A stretch of 64,000 bases of DNA from Sheuella amnicola (GCF_010499255.1 NZ_JAAGRN010000007.1:1-64000); one strand, 5' to 3'; counted from the stretch's first letter, positions 44,301 to 53,064 are shown. Translations and numbers: made by a program. The notes: generated by a model from the sequence alone, not told the origin.

Positions 44301-44855
44301 ATGAAGGCTAAGTTCGAACGTTTATTGTTGATTTTTGGAATGTCTTTTTTTGTTTCTTCACTTGCTCACGCGCAGGATGCCTGGTACGACCAGGCCATGA
44401 ATAGCGTTTCCAAGACTTGGCGCGACGGTGCCGTCGAAGCATACGTTCCATTTTTGTCGTATCACATGCCCTTTGCCTATTCTGCCGAAAAGCGCAGTCA
44501 GTACACCGAAAATCCATTGGGTTTCGGTTTGGGCAAAGGTCGTTACAACGCCAGTGGCAATTATGAAGGCATATACGGGATGGTGTTCCAGGACTCGCAT
44601 GGGCAGCCTCAGTACATGTTGGGGTACGGCTGGATTCCCTCTTGGCAAATCGACAACACGGACTTAAAGGTTGGCGTCGGTGTCGTCGGATTTCTGACTG
44701 CCCGAGCCGATATCGGTCATTACACGCCTTTTCCGGGGATACTTCCGGTGGCATCCTTAACCATCAGTCGTTTTAGCCTTCAGGCGGCTTATGTTCCCGG
44801 GGGCCAAGGCAATGGAAACGTTCTATTCGCCTGGGGTAAATGGACCTTCGATTGA
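44301..44855 (+). CDS. pagP: Lipid A palmitoyltransferase PagP
   Basis: This 184-residue outer-membrane barrel protein has a signal peptide (about 1-24, cleavage near AHA-QD), the catalytic His in SYHMPFAYSAEKR, the NPLGFGLGKGRYN motif and the Asp-Ser pair in FQDSHGQPQYM. PagP transfers a palmitate chain from phospholipid to lipid A at the outer-membrane surface, altering permeability and host recognition. It is a single gene with a 150-bp divergent upstream region. The assignment is confident from the motif set. Confidence 0.9.
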   Translation: MKAKFERLLLIFGMSFFVSSLAHAQDAWYDQAMNSVSKTWRDGAVEAYVPFLSYHMPFAYSAEKRSQYTENPLGFGLGKGRYNASGNYEGIYGMVFQDSHGQPQYMLGYGWIPSWQIDNTDLKVGVGVVGFLTARADIGHYTPFPGILPVASLTISRFSLQAAYVPGGQGNGNVLFAWGKWTFD

Positions 44856-44861
44856 TACGGT

Positions 44862-45254
44862 TCAGCCGATTTTTTTCAACGCTCCGGCGATTGCATCTCC
44901 GGATAAATTGATCGCCGGAATGCCCCTGAAAACGAAGGCGATGCCTGCAACCGCTTGAAGTTCCTCTACGCTTGCACCTGCTCGCAACGCGGCTACCGCA
45001 TGATTTTCTGCTGCTTGGGATAAATTCATCAATAGCATGCCAAACGCCATTAACTGACTCGTTTTCAAATCCAGTGCCGCGGGTTCGAGCAGCTGCGCGC
45101 GCAGCTTTTCAACTCCCTCAGTCATTTCCGGCGCTGTTTGAACCCCAAGGGTAATGCGTGAGTGAATCCTGTCGGGAACAAAGCCCAGAACATGATGATA
45201 GTTCGCTTCAAGCGCTTCTATTTTTTTTTGTTCCGATTCGTTTAGTGTTGACAT
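44862..45254 (-). CDS. Carboxymuconolactone decarboxylase-family protein
   Basis: This 130-residue helical protein of the CMD/AhpD family has NLSQAAENHAVAALRAGAS in place of the AhpD CxxC site and no Cys at all there. It is thus probably not a peroxidase and may act on a lactone or aromatic intermediate, or be structural. The ATG at 45254 follows GGAAAG by 6 bp. It is 14 bp downstream of the amidohydrolase gene and last in the Bug-amidohydrolase-CMD operon. A run of nine T (45221-45229) is within its start region. Confidence 0.72.
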   Translation of the reverse strand: MSTLNESEQKKIEALEANYHHVLGFVPDRIHSRITLGVQTAPEMTEGVEKLRAQLLEPAALDLKTSQLMAFGMLLMNLSQAAENHAVAALRAGASVEELQAVAGIAFVFRGIPAINLSGDAIAGALKKIG

Positions 45255-45268
45255 GAGGCTTTCCAAAT

Positions 45269-46183
45269 CTAGGCTTGATAGGGTTTGAAGCCGTAAAGTT
45301 TTTCGGCGTTCGTGACAAATAATTTTTGCCGTGTCGCTTCATCGGGTATCCATGACTCCAGCAGATCGAGCAAATCGATGTCGTTGAGCATATTTTTTTG
45401 AATACCCGGATGCGGCCAATTGGTACCCCAGACACAACGGTCGGCATGATGCGTCAGGAGTGTTTGCGCAAAAGGTTTCATGTCAGGATACAGCGGCATG
45501 CCAGTTGCCGGTACGGGAGCATCCGACATCCGGTACCAGCTTGAAATCTTTACCCAGGTGTTGTTCTTTTGATCCAGCAACCGTCGAATTACTGCGAACT
45601 CGGGAGAGTCGATGCCTGTATTGCCTCGGATGCGTCCCATGTGATCGAAAACGAGCCCGACCGGGCAATCCATTAATCGTTTTTCCAAGCCAATCCAGTC
45701 CGCGCCATTCAGAATATTGATTTCGATGTGCCAGCCGAACTCGGCAACAATATCGACAATTTTTTCCAGATCGCGCGTCGTGGCTCCGTTCGGATACTGA
45801 TCCATGAGCCTGGCTGCCCTGAACCCGGCTTCATGCAACTTTGCAATATGCGATCGACTTGTGCCGGGCGCGATGGCGCCAACCGCTCTGAATCGATCAG
45901 GGTCGGTACGAATAAAGTCTTCCGTGATTGAATTATCAAATGCGTAAGTTGATCCATGAACTTGCACGCCTCTATGCACACCCATGATGCGATGCATATT
46001 CAGCCATGACTCGCGAGTGCAAAGAGGTGGAGTGTATTTTCTGTCGGGGTCCATGGGGTACTTATCGAACTGATCGAAAATATGTGCGTGACAGTCGATC
46101 GTGCCCGCGGGTACTTGACGTTTTGGAGAGCGTAGGTCCAGAACAGGTCCCAGTAAATGTGTAGACATTGATGTGTTATTCAT
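45269..46183 (-). CDS. Amidohydrolase-superfamily enzyme, LigI-like
   Basis: This 304-residue TIM-barrel hydrolase has the IDCHAHIFDQFDKYPM metal-site start and the WGTNWPHPG segment with a catalytic His, and matches the 2-pyrone-4,6-dicarboxylate lactonase/ACMSD-like branch of amidohydrolases. The reaction is hydrolysis or decarboxylation of a carboxylated ring or lactone. The ATG at 46183 overlaps the end of the Bug gene (ATGAATAA); ATG 46168 is possible. Its operon with a Bug receptor and CMD protein suggests breakdown of an aromatic-derived acid. The exact substrate is not deducible. Confidence 0.78.
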   Translation of the reverse strand: MNNTSMSTHLLGPVLDLRSPKRQVPAGTIDCHAHIFDQFDKYPMDPDRKYTPPLCTRESWLNMHRIMGVHRGVQVHGSTYAFDNSITEDFIRTDPDRFRAVGAIAPGTSRSHIAKLHEAGFRAARLMDQYPNGATTRDLEKIVDIVAEFGWHIEINILNGADWIGLEKRLMDCPVGLVFDHMGRIRGNTGIDSPEFAVIRRLLDQKNNTWVKISSWYRMSDAPVPATGMPLYPDMKPFAQTLLTHHADRCVWGTNWPHPGIQKNMLNDIDLLDLLESWIPDEATRQKLFVTNAEKLYGFKPYQA

Positions 46184-47159
46184 TGATGACGATGTTTGCC
46201 GCTTTGCCGATCGCTTGCGAGTTGGCAAAGTCCTTGTTGACGTCTTGTTGAAAAGTTGCGCGATCTACAGTGATGATGTCGACCCCCAAACCTGCAAATC
46301 GTTCTTTCACGTCAGCGCGCGTCAAGGTTGTTTTTAATGCCTCGGTTAACTTATCCAAAACTGGTTGCGAAATACCCGTCGGACCGAAAATTCCGGTGTA
46401 AGTGACCATTTCGAAATCTTTGATGCCGAGTTCACCAAATGTGGGCACATTGGGTAGCAGAGGGGAACGCGTTTTACCGGTTTGGGCGATCGGAATGATT
46501 GTGCCGTTTCGGATATGACTGATTGAAGCAGTCAGTTGATCCATCATCATATCGATCTGCCCACCAACCACATCGTTCAGTGCAGGGCCACTTCCTTTAT
46601 ACGGAATGTGGTTGAGCTTGATTCCCATGCGCAATGCCAGCAATTCAAGTGCGAGATGCTGGCTCGATCCATTGCCTGCAGATCCGATCGATATCAGATC
46701 TTTAGACGTAGTAGCCTTCTTTTTGAAGTCATCGAAATTTTTGATGTTGCCCTTCGCCGATGCGGACATGACTATTGGTACGGAATGAATCGGACCGATC
46801 GCAACCAGATCCTTGGTGGGGTCATAAGGGGGCTTTCTGGCAAGAGCCGGACCGACGGAGATCGAACCGCTCGAACCCAACATAAGCGTGTAGCCATCGG
46901 GTGGCGAACGAACTACACCGGTTGTGCCGATGAATCCACCCGCTCCAGGCTTGTTTTCAACAACGACCTGTTGTCCCAATATTTCGGACATGGCAGGCGC
47001 GACAGCGCGTGCCGTAATGTCGACATTACCGCCAGGTGCCCAGGGGACGATTAGCTTGATAGGTTGTTTTGGAAAATCCTCAGTCTGCGCTTGTATTCCC
47101 GTACCAATACAGGACGCACAGCCCAAAGCCAGGGCAATCGCTTTTTTAATGGATATCAT
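46176..47159 (-). CDS. Bug-family periplasmic substrate-binding protein
   Basis: The 327-residue protein has a signal peptide (about 1-24, cleavage near IQAQ) and the Bug/TTT receptor pattern: FPKQPIKLIVPWAPGGNVDITAR, VVENKPGAGGFIGTT and HIPYKGSGPALNDVVGGQIDMM. Bug proteins bind carboxylates or related small solutes for TctC-type or other uptake. No TctA/TctB transporter genes lie near, as is usual for Bordetella-type Bug genes. GGAG precedes the ATG at 47159. It is the first gene of the operon that continues with the amidohydrolase and CMD genes. Confidence 0.9.
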   Translation of the reverse strand: MISIKKAIALALGCASCIGTGIQAQTEDFPKQPIKLIVPWAPGGNVDITARAVAPAMSEILGQQVVVENKPGAGGFIGTTGVVRSPPDGYTLMLGSSGSISVGPALARKPPYDPTKDLVAIGPIHSVPIVMSASAKGNIKNFDDFKKKATTSKDLISIGSAGNGSSQHLALELLALRMGIKLNHIPYKGSGPALNDVVGGQIDMMMDQLTASISHIRNGTIIPIAQTGKTRSPLLPNVPTFGELGIKDFEMVTYTGIFGPTGISQPVLDKLTEALKTTLTRADVKERFAGLGVDIITVDRATFQQDVNKDFANSQAIGKAANIVINE

Positions 47160-47211
47160 GTTGTCTCACTCCGGTCGAATCTGTTTTAGCCCGACATCAG
47201 TTTTATAGATC

Positions 47212-47279
47212 TAGACTATTGTCTAACAGTAGGATTTGCAAGTGATTTGTCTTGTTAGATCAATGTGATAACGTTACAC
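47212..47279. promoter_or_regulatory. Palindromes between divergent catabolic operons
   Basis: Three inverted repeats cluster in the spacer of the divergent Bug and aldolase genes: TAGAC-TATT-GTCTA (47212-47225), TCTAACA (47222-47228) paired with TGTTAGA (47253-47259), and TAACGTTA (47269-47276) inside GTGATAACGTTACAC. They look like binding sites for a shared regulator, whose gene is not in the window. Confidence 0.45.
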
Positions 47280-47314
47280 AAGCAGTTTTTTAAAAAATTT
47301 GACAGGGACATATT

Positions 47315-48250
47315 GTGAGTACATTTAACGAGACAGCATCCGGCGTATATCTCATCACCGTCACTCCGTTCAAGGACAATGGCGAACTGGATTTGGTCAG
47401 CACCGATCGGATGGTCGACTTTTGCCTGGAGCGCGGCGTCACCGGGCTAACGATTTTGGGCATCATGGGTGAAGCAACGAAGCTCACTGCAGATGAATCT
47501 CGAGTTTTTGTCAAACAGGTTCTGAATCGTGTTGCCGGCAAGGTGCCTGTAGTCGTTGGTGCTTCTGCAGCCGGTTTTGCCCCGATGGGTGAACTGACTA
47601 AGAGCGTGATGGACATGGGAGCTGCCGGGGTGATGATTGCGCCGGCGCCAACTGTTCGTACGGACGACCAGATCTGCGGTTATTTCGACATGGTCAATGA
47701 AACACTGGGTTCGGATGTTCCGTGGTGTTTGCAGGATCACCCCGTGTCGACCGGTGTCCAAATGTCGACTGCCGTGATTTTGCGCATACTTGCTAATTCG
47801 CCTCGATGCGTCATGCTCAAGCATGAGGACTGGCCTGGTCTTGCCAAATTGACTGCGATTCGAAATGCGATCGAACAGGGTAAGCTCAAGCCGACTTCCA
47901 TTTTAACTGGCAATGGTGGAGGCCTCTTCTTGCCTGAAGAACTGGTGCGTGGTGCAAATGGTGCGATGACGGGGTTTGCATATCCTGAAATGATGGTCGA
48001 CGTGGTGCGCGAGCACGCTGCAGGCAATGTCGAACGAGCGTTTGATATTTTCGATGCCTACTTGCCGTTGGCCAAATACGAACAACAGGCAGGCATTGGT
48101 CTGGCAGTCAGAAAGCACTTGTTAGCCAAGCGTGGCGCGATCGCATCAGCTGCGATTCGCAAGCCTGGTCCGAAGCTTTCGGCCCTTGATATCGCTGATA
48201 TCGATCGACTGATCGCCCGTCAGGAAGCAAAACTCGCCAAGTTAGGTTGA
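47315..48250 (+). CDS. DapA-like aldolase, altered active site
   Basis: This 311-residue TIM-barrel protein of the DHDPS/NAL family has the Schiff-base Lys in CVMLKHEDWPG and the GVTGLTILGIMGEATKL region. The usual Thr-Thr of GTTGE is Ile-Met, and the usual Tyr of YNxP is replaced in QDHPV, so it is not a dihydrodipicolinate synthase. It more likely cleaves or condenses a keto acid such as a 4-hydroxy-2-oxo acid. GTG at 47315 follows AGGGA. It is divergent from the Bug-amidohydrolase operon with shared palindromes, so a common pathway is plausible. Confidence 0.82.
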   Translation: MSTFNETASGVYLITVTPFKDNGELDLVSTDRMVDFCLERGVTGLTILGIMGEATKLTADESRVFVKQVLNRVAGKVPVVVGASAAGFAPMGELTKSVMDMGAAGVMIAPAPTVRTDDQICGYFDMVNETLGSDVPWCLQDHPVSTGVQMSTAVILRILANSPRCVMLKHEDWPGLAKLTAIRNAIEQGKLKPTSILTGNGGGLFLPEELVRGANGAMTGFAYPEMMVDVVREHAAGNVERAFDIFDAYLPLAKYEQQAGIGLAVRKHLLAKRGAIASAAIRKPGPKLSALDIADIDRLIARQEAKLAKLG

Positions 48251-49033
48251 ACGACCTCTGAGCGTGGCCGGAATAAAGAAAAGTATGCTGATGAAGATAA
48301 CGACCGAGGCAGCATACTGAAACGGCCACGATTCGACAAAGTCCATTTGATTCGTCAGCAACATATACAGGCAGAGCAGGGCGCTTGCTCCGATTAGCCG
48401 AATTAACCAGCTAGACGGTGATGTTGTTGCATTTGCGGGCAGGCGTTGGGCCAATGCCGCCCCAATGATTCCACCAAAGAGTCCAATCGCAGCTCCGGCC
48501 ATGACATCGGCCGGCCAGTGCGCGCCGACGGCGATCCGAGCTAACCCGGCACCGATTGCTATCAGAAACACCCAGATAAATGGTTTTCTTTTTTCGGGTG
48601 ATGCGCTGAAATACAAGGCCGTCGCAAGTGAAAAAGCAGTTAATGTGTGTCCAGAAGGCATCGATAGCGAAGTTAGGGGTTTGCCGATGATATGGAACGT
48701 GCTTGGATCCAGTACCGAAGCGGGTCGCGGCATTTCCAGCGTCAGTTTGATTGAGCGACTGAGCGCGCCAGTGATCGCACCTCCGATTACGCCGGCCACA
48801 AGTAATCTGGGCGCTAAAACCAAAAGCGGGGCTGTCAACGCAAACACGAACCAGCCGTTACCGAACAAATTCAGAAAAACCCAGACAGTGTCCGGTACCA
48901 CTCTTGCATCTTGATTGATGCGAAGGAAAAGTTCGGATGGGTTGGTAGTTAAAGAAACCGCCAGCCAAAGCATGAGAGGCAAAACCCACAATCCCCATGC
49001 CCAAGGGGGAATACGCACCGATTGATTAATCAT
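48242..49033 (-). CDS. PAP2-family membrane phosphatase
   Basis: The 263-residue protein has six or so membrane segments and the three PAP2 motifs: KLTLEMPRP, SMPSGHTLTAFS and ARIAVGAHWPAD with the phosphate-handling His and Arg residues. It removes phosphate from lipid carriers such as undecaprenyl pyrophosphate, lipid A or phosphatidate. It is the last gene of a four-gene minus-strand operon with glycosyltransferases, so a role in lipid-linked sugar metabolism or lipid A dephosphorylation is likely. Its start overlaps the GT9 stop by 8 bp. Confidence 0.85.
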   Translation of the reverse strand: MINQSVRIPPWAWGLWVLPLMLWLAVSLTTNPSELFLRINQDARVVPDTVWVFLNLFGNGWFVFALTAPLLVLAPRLLVAGVIGGAITGALSRSIKLTLEMPRPASVLDPSTFHIIGKPLTSLSMPSGHTLTAFSLATALYFSASPEKRKPFIWVFLIAIGAGLARIAVGAHWPADVMAGAAIGLFGGIIGAALAQRLPANATTSPSSWLIRLIGASALLCLYMLLTNQMDFVESWPFQYAASVVIFISILFFIPATLRGRST

Positions 49034-50279
49034 GGGTTAGTGCAGCGTGGTATTGAATCGCGATTTTATCTAGTACCTGATCCACACGGATAGACTTCAT
49101 GCAGACATTATCCGAACAAGGTGTTTTGCGATGATTGGCGGCGCTTACGCACGGCGAGCACGCGAGTTGTGCCGTGATGGGTATCGATTTGCCCAGCGAT
49201 CCATAAAGTGCCGGCGTCTCAGGCCCGAACAATACAACCGTGTGAAGCTTGGTCACGGCCGAGAAGTGTCCCGGGCCGGAATCATTAGTTACCATCACGT
49301 CGGCTAGATCATATAGAGCAGGCAGTTCTGAAAACTTAACCTGGCCTGCAAAGTTCAATGCCCGAGCAACATTGGCTTTTGCCCGAACACGTTCTACGTA
49401 CTCATGTTCTGAAGGAGATCCGGTAATCAGAATCAGGCTATCCGGCCACTTGCGGCTCATTTCAACGATCAGTTCAGAAAAACTGTCCGGAGCCCAGCGA
49501 CGCTGAACCAGAAGTTCGCTTGCATTAGGGTTGACCAGAAAAAGAGCATGTCGTCCCAGTTCAAAATCATGTCCCTGATTTTGCGCAAGTTGCACGATAC
49601 GCTCAAGAACGGATTGCTTCATGTCAGGTGAAATTGTTGCCTGGGCAAGCTTGATCGCAGAGTCTGGAATCTGGATTTTGCTGAACGGAGTTTCCTGTCT
49701 GTTTGAAAATGCCGCGTGCACCAGTGACATGAAATTTTTGGCGATGTGGATATGAGGGTTGTAATGGACACGATGGGTCAGCATGGTGCCGCGCCACAAG
49801 CCTTCGCCGTGGAAGATGTGATATCCGACTCGTCGATTCGCACCGCACAGACCGGTCAGTAGGGCAGTGAAACGCGAAAACAGTTCCAGGTCGATGACGC
49901 AGTCGATTCCGCGTCTGCGAGCTTGTACGAGAAAACTGAGCGTATCCTTGATCAGCGAGCCGATACTCGAGGCATCGATCGTAAAAATATTTTCCGGTGG
50001 AACCGTATTGAGCAGAGTCAGGCTTGCCTGATTACTTTTGAAAATAAGAAAAAATATTTCGGCCCCGCGTTTTTGCGCGTCACGCATGGCAGGGTCGACA
50101 ATGATGGCGCTTCCCATTTCGGATAGCTCGATGAAAAGCAGCTTGCGAGGCTGGGTTTGAATCGAACCGAACAGTTTCTTGATTCCATCGATCAATGCGA
50201 CAAAAGGACTGACCAAAGCGCATAGAGGCACACCGACCCATCGGTCGATTGTGCGCATGGTGTCTACACTTAAACTCAT
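49026..50279 (-). CDS. GT9-family glycosyltransferase (heptosyltransferase-like)
   Basis: The 417-residue protein has a GT-B fold resembling LPS heptosyltransferases: an amphipathic N-terminus, KLLFIELSEMGSAIIVDPAM and the donor region ADVMVTNDSGPGHFSAV with the following VLFGPETPALYG. It lacks the WaaC/WaaF gene context. It probably adds a sugar to a lipid-linked acceptor at the inner face of the membrane. It stands between the flippase-like gene (25 bp upstream) and PAP2. The sugar is not deducible. Confidence 0.85.
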   Translation of the reverse strand: MSLSVDTMRTIDRWVGVPLCALVSPFVALIDGIKKLFGSIQTQPRKLLFIELSEMGSAIIVDPAMRDAQKRGAEIFFLIFKSNQASLTLLNTVPPENIFTIDASSIGSLIKDTLSFLVQARRRGIDCVIDLELFSRFTALLTGLCGANRRVGYHIFHGEGLWRGTMLTHRVHYNPHIHIAKNFMSLVHAAFSNRQETPFSKIQIPDSAIKLAQATISPDMKQSVLERIVQLAQNQGHDFELGRHALFLVNPNASELLVQRRWAPDSFSELIVEMSRKWPDSLILITGSPSEHEYVERVRAKANVARALNFAGQVKFSELPALYDLADVMVTNDSGPGHFSAVTKLHTVVLFGPETPALYGSLGKSIPITAQLACSPCVSAANHRKTPCSDNVCMKSIRVDQVLDKIAIQYHAALTHD

Positions 50280-50304
50280 GATTTAGAAGGTAGCCTATTG
50301 TTGG

Positions 50305-51318
50305 TTAGTGAGCGGATTTTTTACGTCGCTTGAGTAAAGCGATGGCGCTAGGCAAATAAACAATGACGGTGATCAGGCCAAAGCTGACCGAAGCCATCAC
50401 ACATACACTCGGGTCCACGCCCCAAAGGGCGAGTGCCGCCGAGAGAGTCGCTTCGCGCAAGCCCCAGCCCGAAATGCTGATCGGCAACATGGTCAAGAGA
50501 CCCAGTGCCGGAAGTCCCACCATCAGTGCATCCATAGGCGCGGATACTCCATAGGCACGCAAACAGCACCAGAACGCAATCGTAGTAAGAAAGTGGATCA
50601 GAGTGGAATTGATGGTCTGGGGAATCACATCAGGCCATCCAAAGGCATGATCAAGCGCGGCAACGCCGCCGGGCATGCCCAGTTTGTTGAATACAGCCTG
50701 TACCAATTTACGGGTTCGGGCGATACGAAGTGTCAAGTAAGCGATCACGATAATCGACAACATTCCGATCAGGGCCAGCCATCCGGCATCTTGCCCCCAG
50801 GGCGCAATCATTGCGCCACCCAGAATCAGGCCGATTGCGCCGAGGATGTTATTGCCGAACAGTCCCAGGCCACGATCAAGTCCGGTTGCGACAAAACTTA
50901 ATCTGAGTCTGGGCGGTGCTTTATTCAGGTCGACTTTTTGATGCAGTTCTTCAGAAATCGAGGGTAGAGGCTCTTTAGATTTGGAGTCGATACGGCTGCC
51001 TTCGATTGCACGGTAGCTGTCTCCGCCGATCGTACTGGGCAAGCCTTGGTTGATCAGCCCTCCGGTGAAATAAAGGGTGACATATTCGAAACCAGTGCGA
51101 TAAAGTCCGACGCTGCGCATCAACCAACCCCAACGTAATGTCGCCATCAGGTTGCCCAGGATCATGATCGCAATAGCCAACAAAAGCCAGGCGGGTTGAA
51201 TCGAGATGTCGGATTCTTTTAGAGCCTTGAAGTCGATGTTGCGTACTGCCAGCCAAAGCAGCAGGACGGACAAGACGACTCGTAAATAGGGCCAAGCGGA
51301 TTTAAGTGTTTTTTTCAA
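50305..51318 (-). CDS. Flippase-like lysylphosphatidylglycerol synthase TM protein
   Basis: The 337-residue protein has about eight membrane segments and the UPF0104/AglD-type pattern, including YVTLYFTGGLINQGLPSTIGGDSYRAIEGSRI and LLTMLPISISGWGLREATLSAALAL. Members include the flippase half of MprF and are often beside lipid-linked sugar genes. The start TTG at 51318 overlaps the GT39 stop (TTGA), with AGG 9 bp upstream; a longer frame to 51369 is unlikely. It may move a lipid-linked sugar across the membrane. The function is inferred from family and context. Confidence 0.8.
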   Translation of the reverse strand: MKKTLKSAWPYLRVVLSVLLLWLAVRNIDFKALKESDISIQPAWLLLAIAIMILGNLMATLRWGWLMRSVGLYRTGFEYVTLYFTGGLINQGLPSTIGGDSYRAIEGSRIDSKSKEPLPSISEELHQKVDLNKAPPRLRLSFVATGLDRGLGLFGNNILGAIGLILGGAMIAPWGQDAGWLALIGMLSIIVIAYLTLRIARTRKLVQAVFNKLGMPGGVAALDHAFGWPDVIPQTINSTLIHFLTTIAFWCCLRAYGVSAPMDALMVGLPALGLLTMLPISISGWGLREATLSAALALWGVDPSVCVMASVSFGLITVIVYLPSAIALLKRRKKSAH

Positions 51319-52892
51319 CGGGTTTTGCCTGTATCGGAGGGCGCACCAATTGCACCCCAGTTGCGGCAATGATAGAAGCCGAAGTCTGAAATGACACGTC
51401 CCAGACGATTGAATTCAAACGTCTGAAGTTGCGTACACGATTCAAAACGACCGGCTTGGGTTGGTAAATCAAAGCGCATTTGTGACCAGTTTACAAAAAG
51501 ACTGTCACTGCCTGCAGGAATTTGTCCGAACCATAGGTCGAATTGATCAAAACGGTTATCCAGAACATAAACGGGGGTCGGGCGCGCATACCAGGCCAAT
51601 CTGCTGGCCAGCGTCCAGTTGGAGACTGAAATCGAAGGGATTTTGTGCTTTTGAGCGAGTTGACGGGCAATATCGCCAGCCGTTTCCCAGCCCCACAGGT
51701 CTGCGATCGGATTCTTTTTACCCCAAGTATGCTGCTGACTGATGCCGGGGATGCCGGCAAAAAACAGAACGGCAAACGCAAGCACGCAGATTACGCCTTG
51801 AATCCAGATTAAAGCTCGAATCAGCCGGTGCCTGCCTTGATGCCAGCGTTGGGCAAGTGCATTTGCGGCAAAAGGCGTGATGGCCAACCAAGCCGGAGCG
51901 GTCCAATGGGGAAGGCTACCACCTCCGCCAGCCAGAAATGCGGTGACAGCAAAGGGAATGAAGAAAAATAATAAGAATCCCCCAGCTATCCAGGCTCGAT
52001 TTTTCAGAACCTGACGCACCCCTGCTACGGACCCAAGGATGAGCAGCGGACCATACGCAGCGATTTGTATGCCTGTAAACGCGGCTAATCGCGTTGCCCT
52101 CCACTTGCCGCCTGCGCCATGATTGATTTGATAGGAGAAAGAAATCCAATCATGTTGGGCGTTCCAGTAAAAGACAGGTAGCACCATAAACGCAGCAATC
52201 ATCACAGCCAGCCATGGTCCGGGTTGCCATAGGACAGCCCAGCCGAAGCGCCAACTCACGATCAGGATAATAGCGGTTGCAGGCAGAACGGCCGTGTATT
52301 TGGACAGACCTGCCAATCCGAGCAAAAAACCGAGCAGGCACCAGAGTGATATGGATCCTGCGGGTTTTGTTCTCAGATTAGTCGAACCCGCTGCCGATGC
52401 AATGGGTGGAATCAGTCTGAGAGTCACCAGCATCAGGGCCAGAGTCAAAGTCATCAGGAGGGTATCGGGCAATAAACCGACCGCAAGCACATGCATTAAT
52501 GGTGCAAGCAGCACGAGGCCGATCGCCCATAATCCCGCCGATTCGCGTAAGCGAGGGACGTTCCAGTCCGGCACGAGGGTAGCGATTTCATAGGCGAGCT
52601 GCCGGGCAAGCAGGCAGGAAATGAACCAAAGGGATTCCGGAACGATCCGAATTAGTCCATCTGGCGCCCCTAGTGCGACTAGAGGCCACTGAACCCATCC
52701 CACCAGAGGAGGATGATCAAAATAACTCCAGTCCAGCTTGACCGCGTAGTAAGCGTAATGCGCTTCGTCGACCGAAAATGTCAGTAGCCAGCCAAATCCA
52801 AGATGAATCAGAATGCCAAGGGTGAGCAACCCCCATAACCGCTTGTAGGGCGATTCGGGTGAAAAGGCGGGGGGGCGGTTTGTGGTGTGCAA
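51315..52892 (-). CDS. GT39/ArnT-like membrane glycosyltransferase
   Basis: The 525-residue protein has about ten or more membrane segments and the GT39 N-terminal catalytic motif FSVDEAHYAYYAVKLDWSYFDHPPLVGW with the acidic pair Asp-Glu. It uses a polyprenyl-phosphate sugar to modify a periplasmic acceptor, for example lipid A, a glycan or a protein. A C-terminal periplasmic domain of about 150 residues follows. The TTG at 52892, after GAGGA, is the best start; the frame runs to 53030 without a better one. It is the first gene of the four-gene envelope-glycan operon. Confidence 0.83.
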   Translation of the reverse strand: MHTTNRPPAFSPESPYKRLWGLLTLGILIHLGFGWLLTFSVDEAHYAYYAVKLDWSYFDHPPLVGWVQWPLVALGAPDGLIRIVPESLWFISCLLARQLAYEIATLVPDWNVPRLRESAGLWAIGLVLLAPLMHVLAVGLLPDTLLMTLTLALMLVTLRLIPPIASAAGSTNLRTKPAGSISLWCLLGFLLGLAGLSKYTAVLPATAIILIVSWRFGWAVLWQPGPWLAVMIAAFMVLPVFYWNAQHDWISFSYQINHGAGGKWRATRLAAFTGIQIAAYGPLLILGSVAGVRQVLKNRAWIAGGFLLFFFIPFAVTAFLAGGGGSLPHWTAPAWLAITPFAANALAQRWHQGRHRLIRALIWIQGVICVLAFAVLFFAGIPGISQQHTWGKKNPIADLWGWETAGDIARQLAQKHKIPSISVSNWTLASRLAWYARPTPVYVLDNRFDQFDLWFGQIPAGSDSLFVNWSQMRFDLPTQAGRFESCTQLQTFEFNRLGRVISDFGFYHCRNWGAIGAPSDTGKTR

Positions 52893-52989
52893 AAAGGATT
52901 CCTCAAGACTCCGCAAGTATAAATGCCCTAGTAACTTGGCGCAGAAACCTTTGGTATTCCTTAGAAGCTCCATACTTTGCTTTGAGGGA

Positions 52990-53019
52990 TTGCAAGCGTT
53001 TGCATCCTCATTGCATAAT
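52990..53019 (+). promoter_or_regulatory. LacI-type operator overlapping a promoter
   Basis: TGCAAGCGTTTGCA (52991-53004) is a near-perfect inverted repeat with a central CG, the layout of LacI/GalR-type and CcpA cre sites (TGNAANCGNTNNCA). It overlaps the -35 candidate TTGCAA (52990-52995), which is 18 bp from the -10 candidate CATAAT (53014-53019). Bound repressor would block RNA polymerase. The downstream operon encodes an SDR and a LacI-family protein, so autoregulation is likely. Confidence 0.65.
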
Positions 53020-53064
53020 TTGACGATCAATTCGGACTTTTATCCTGCTCATGGAGTGAATGCT

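Noticed and set aside
52882-53064. Longer N-terminus for the SDR at 53065
   Set aside because: The in-frame extension would put the promoter and LacI-type operator inside the gene; GTG 53065 has a good GGAG.
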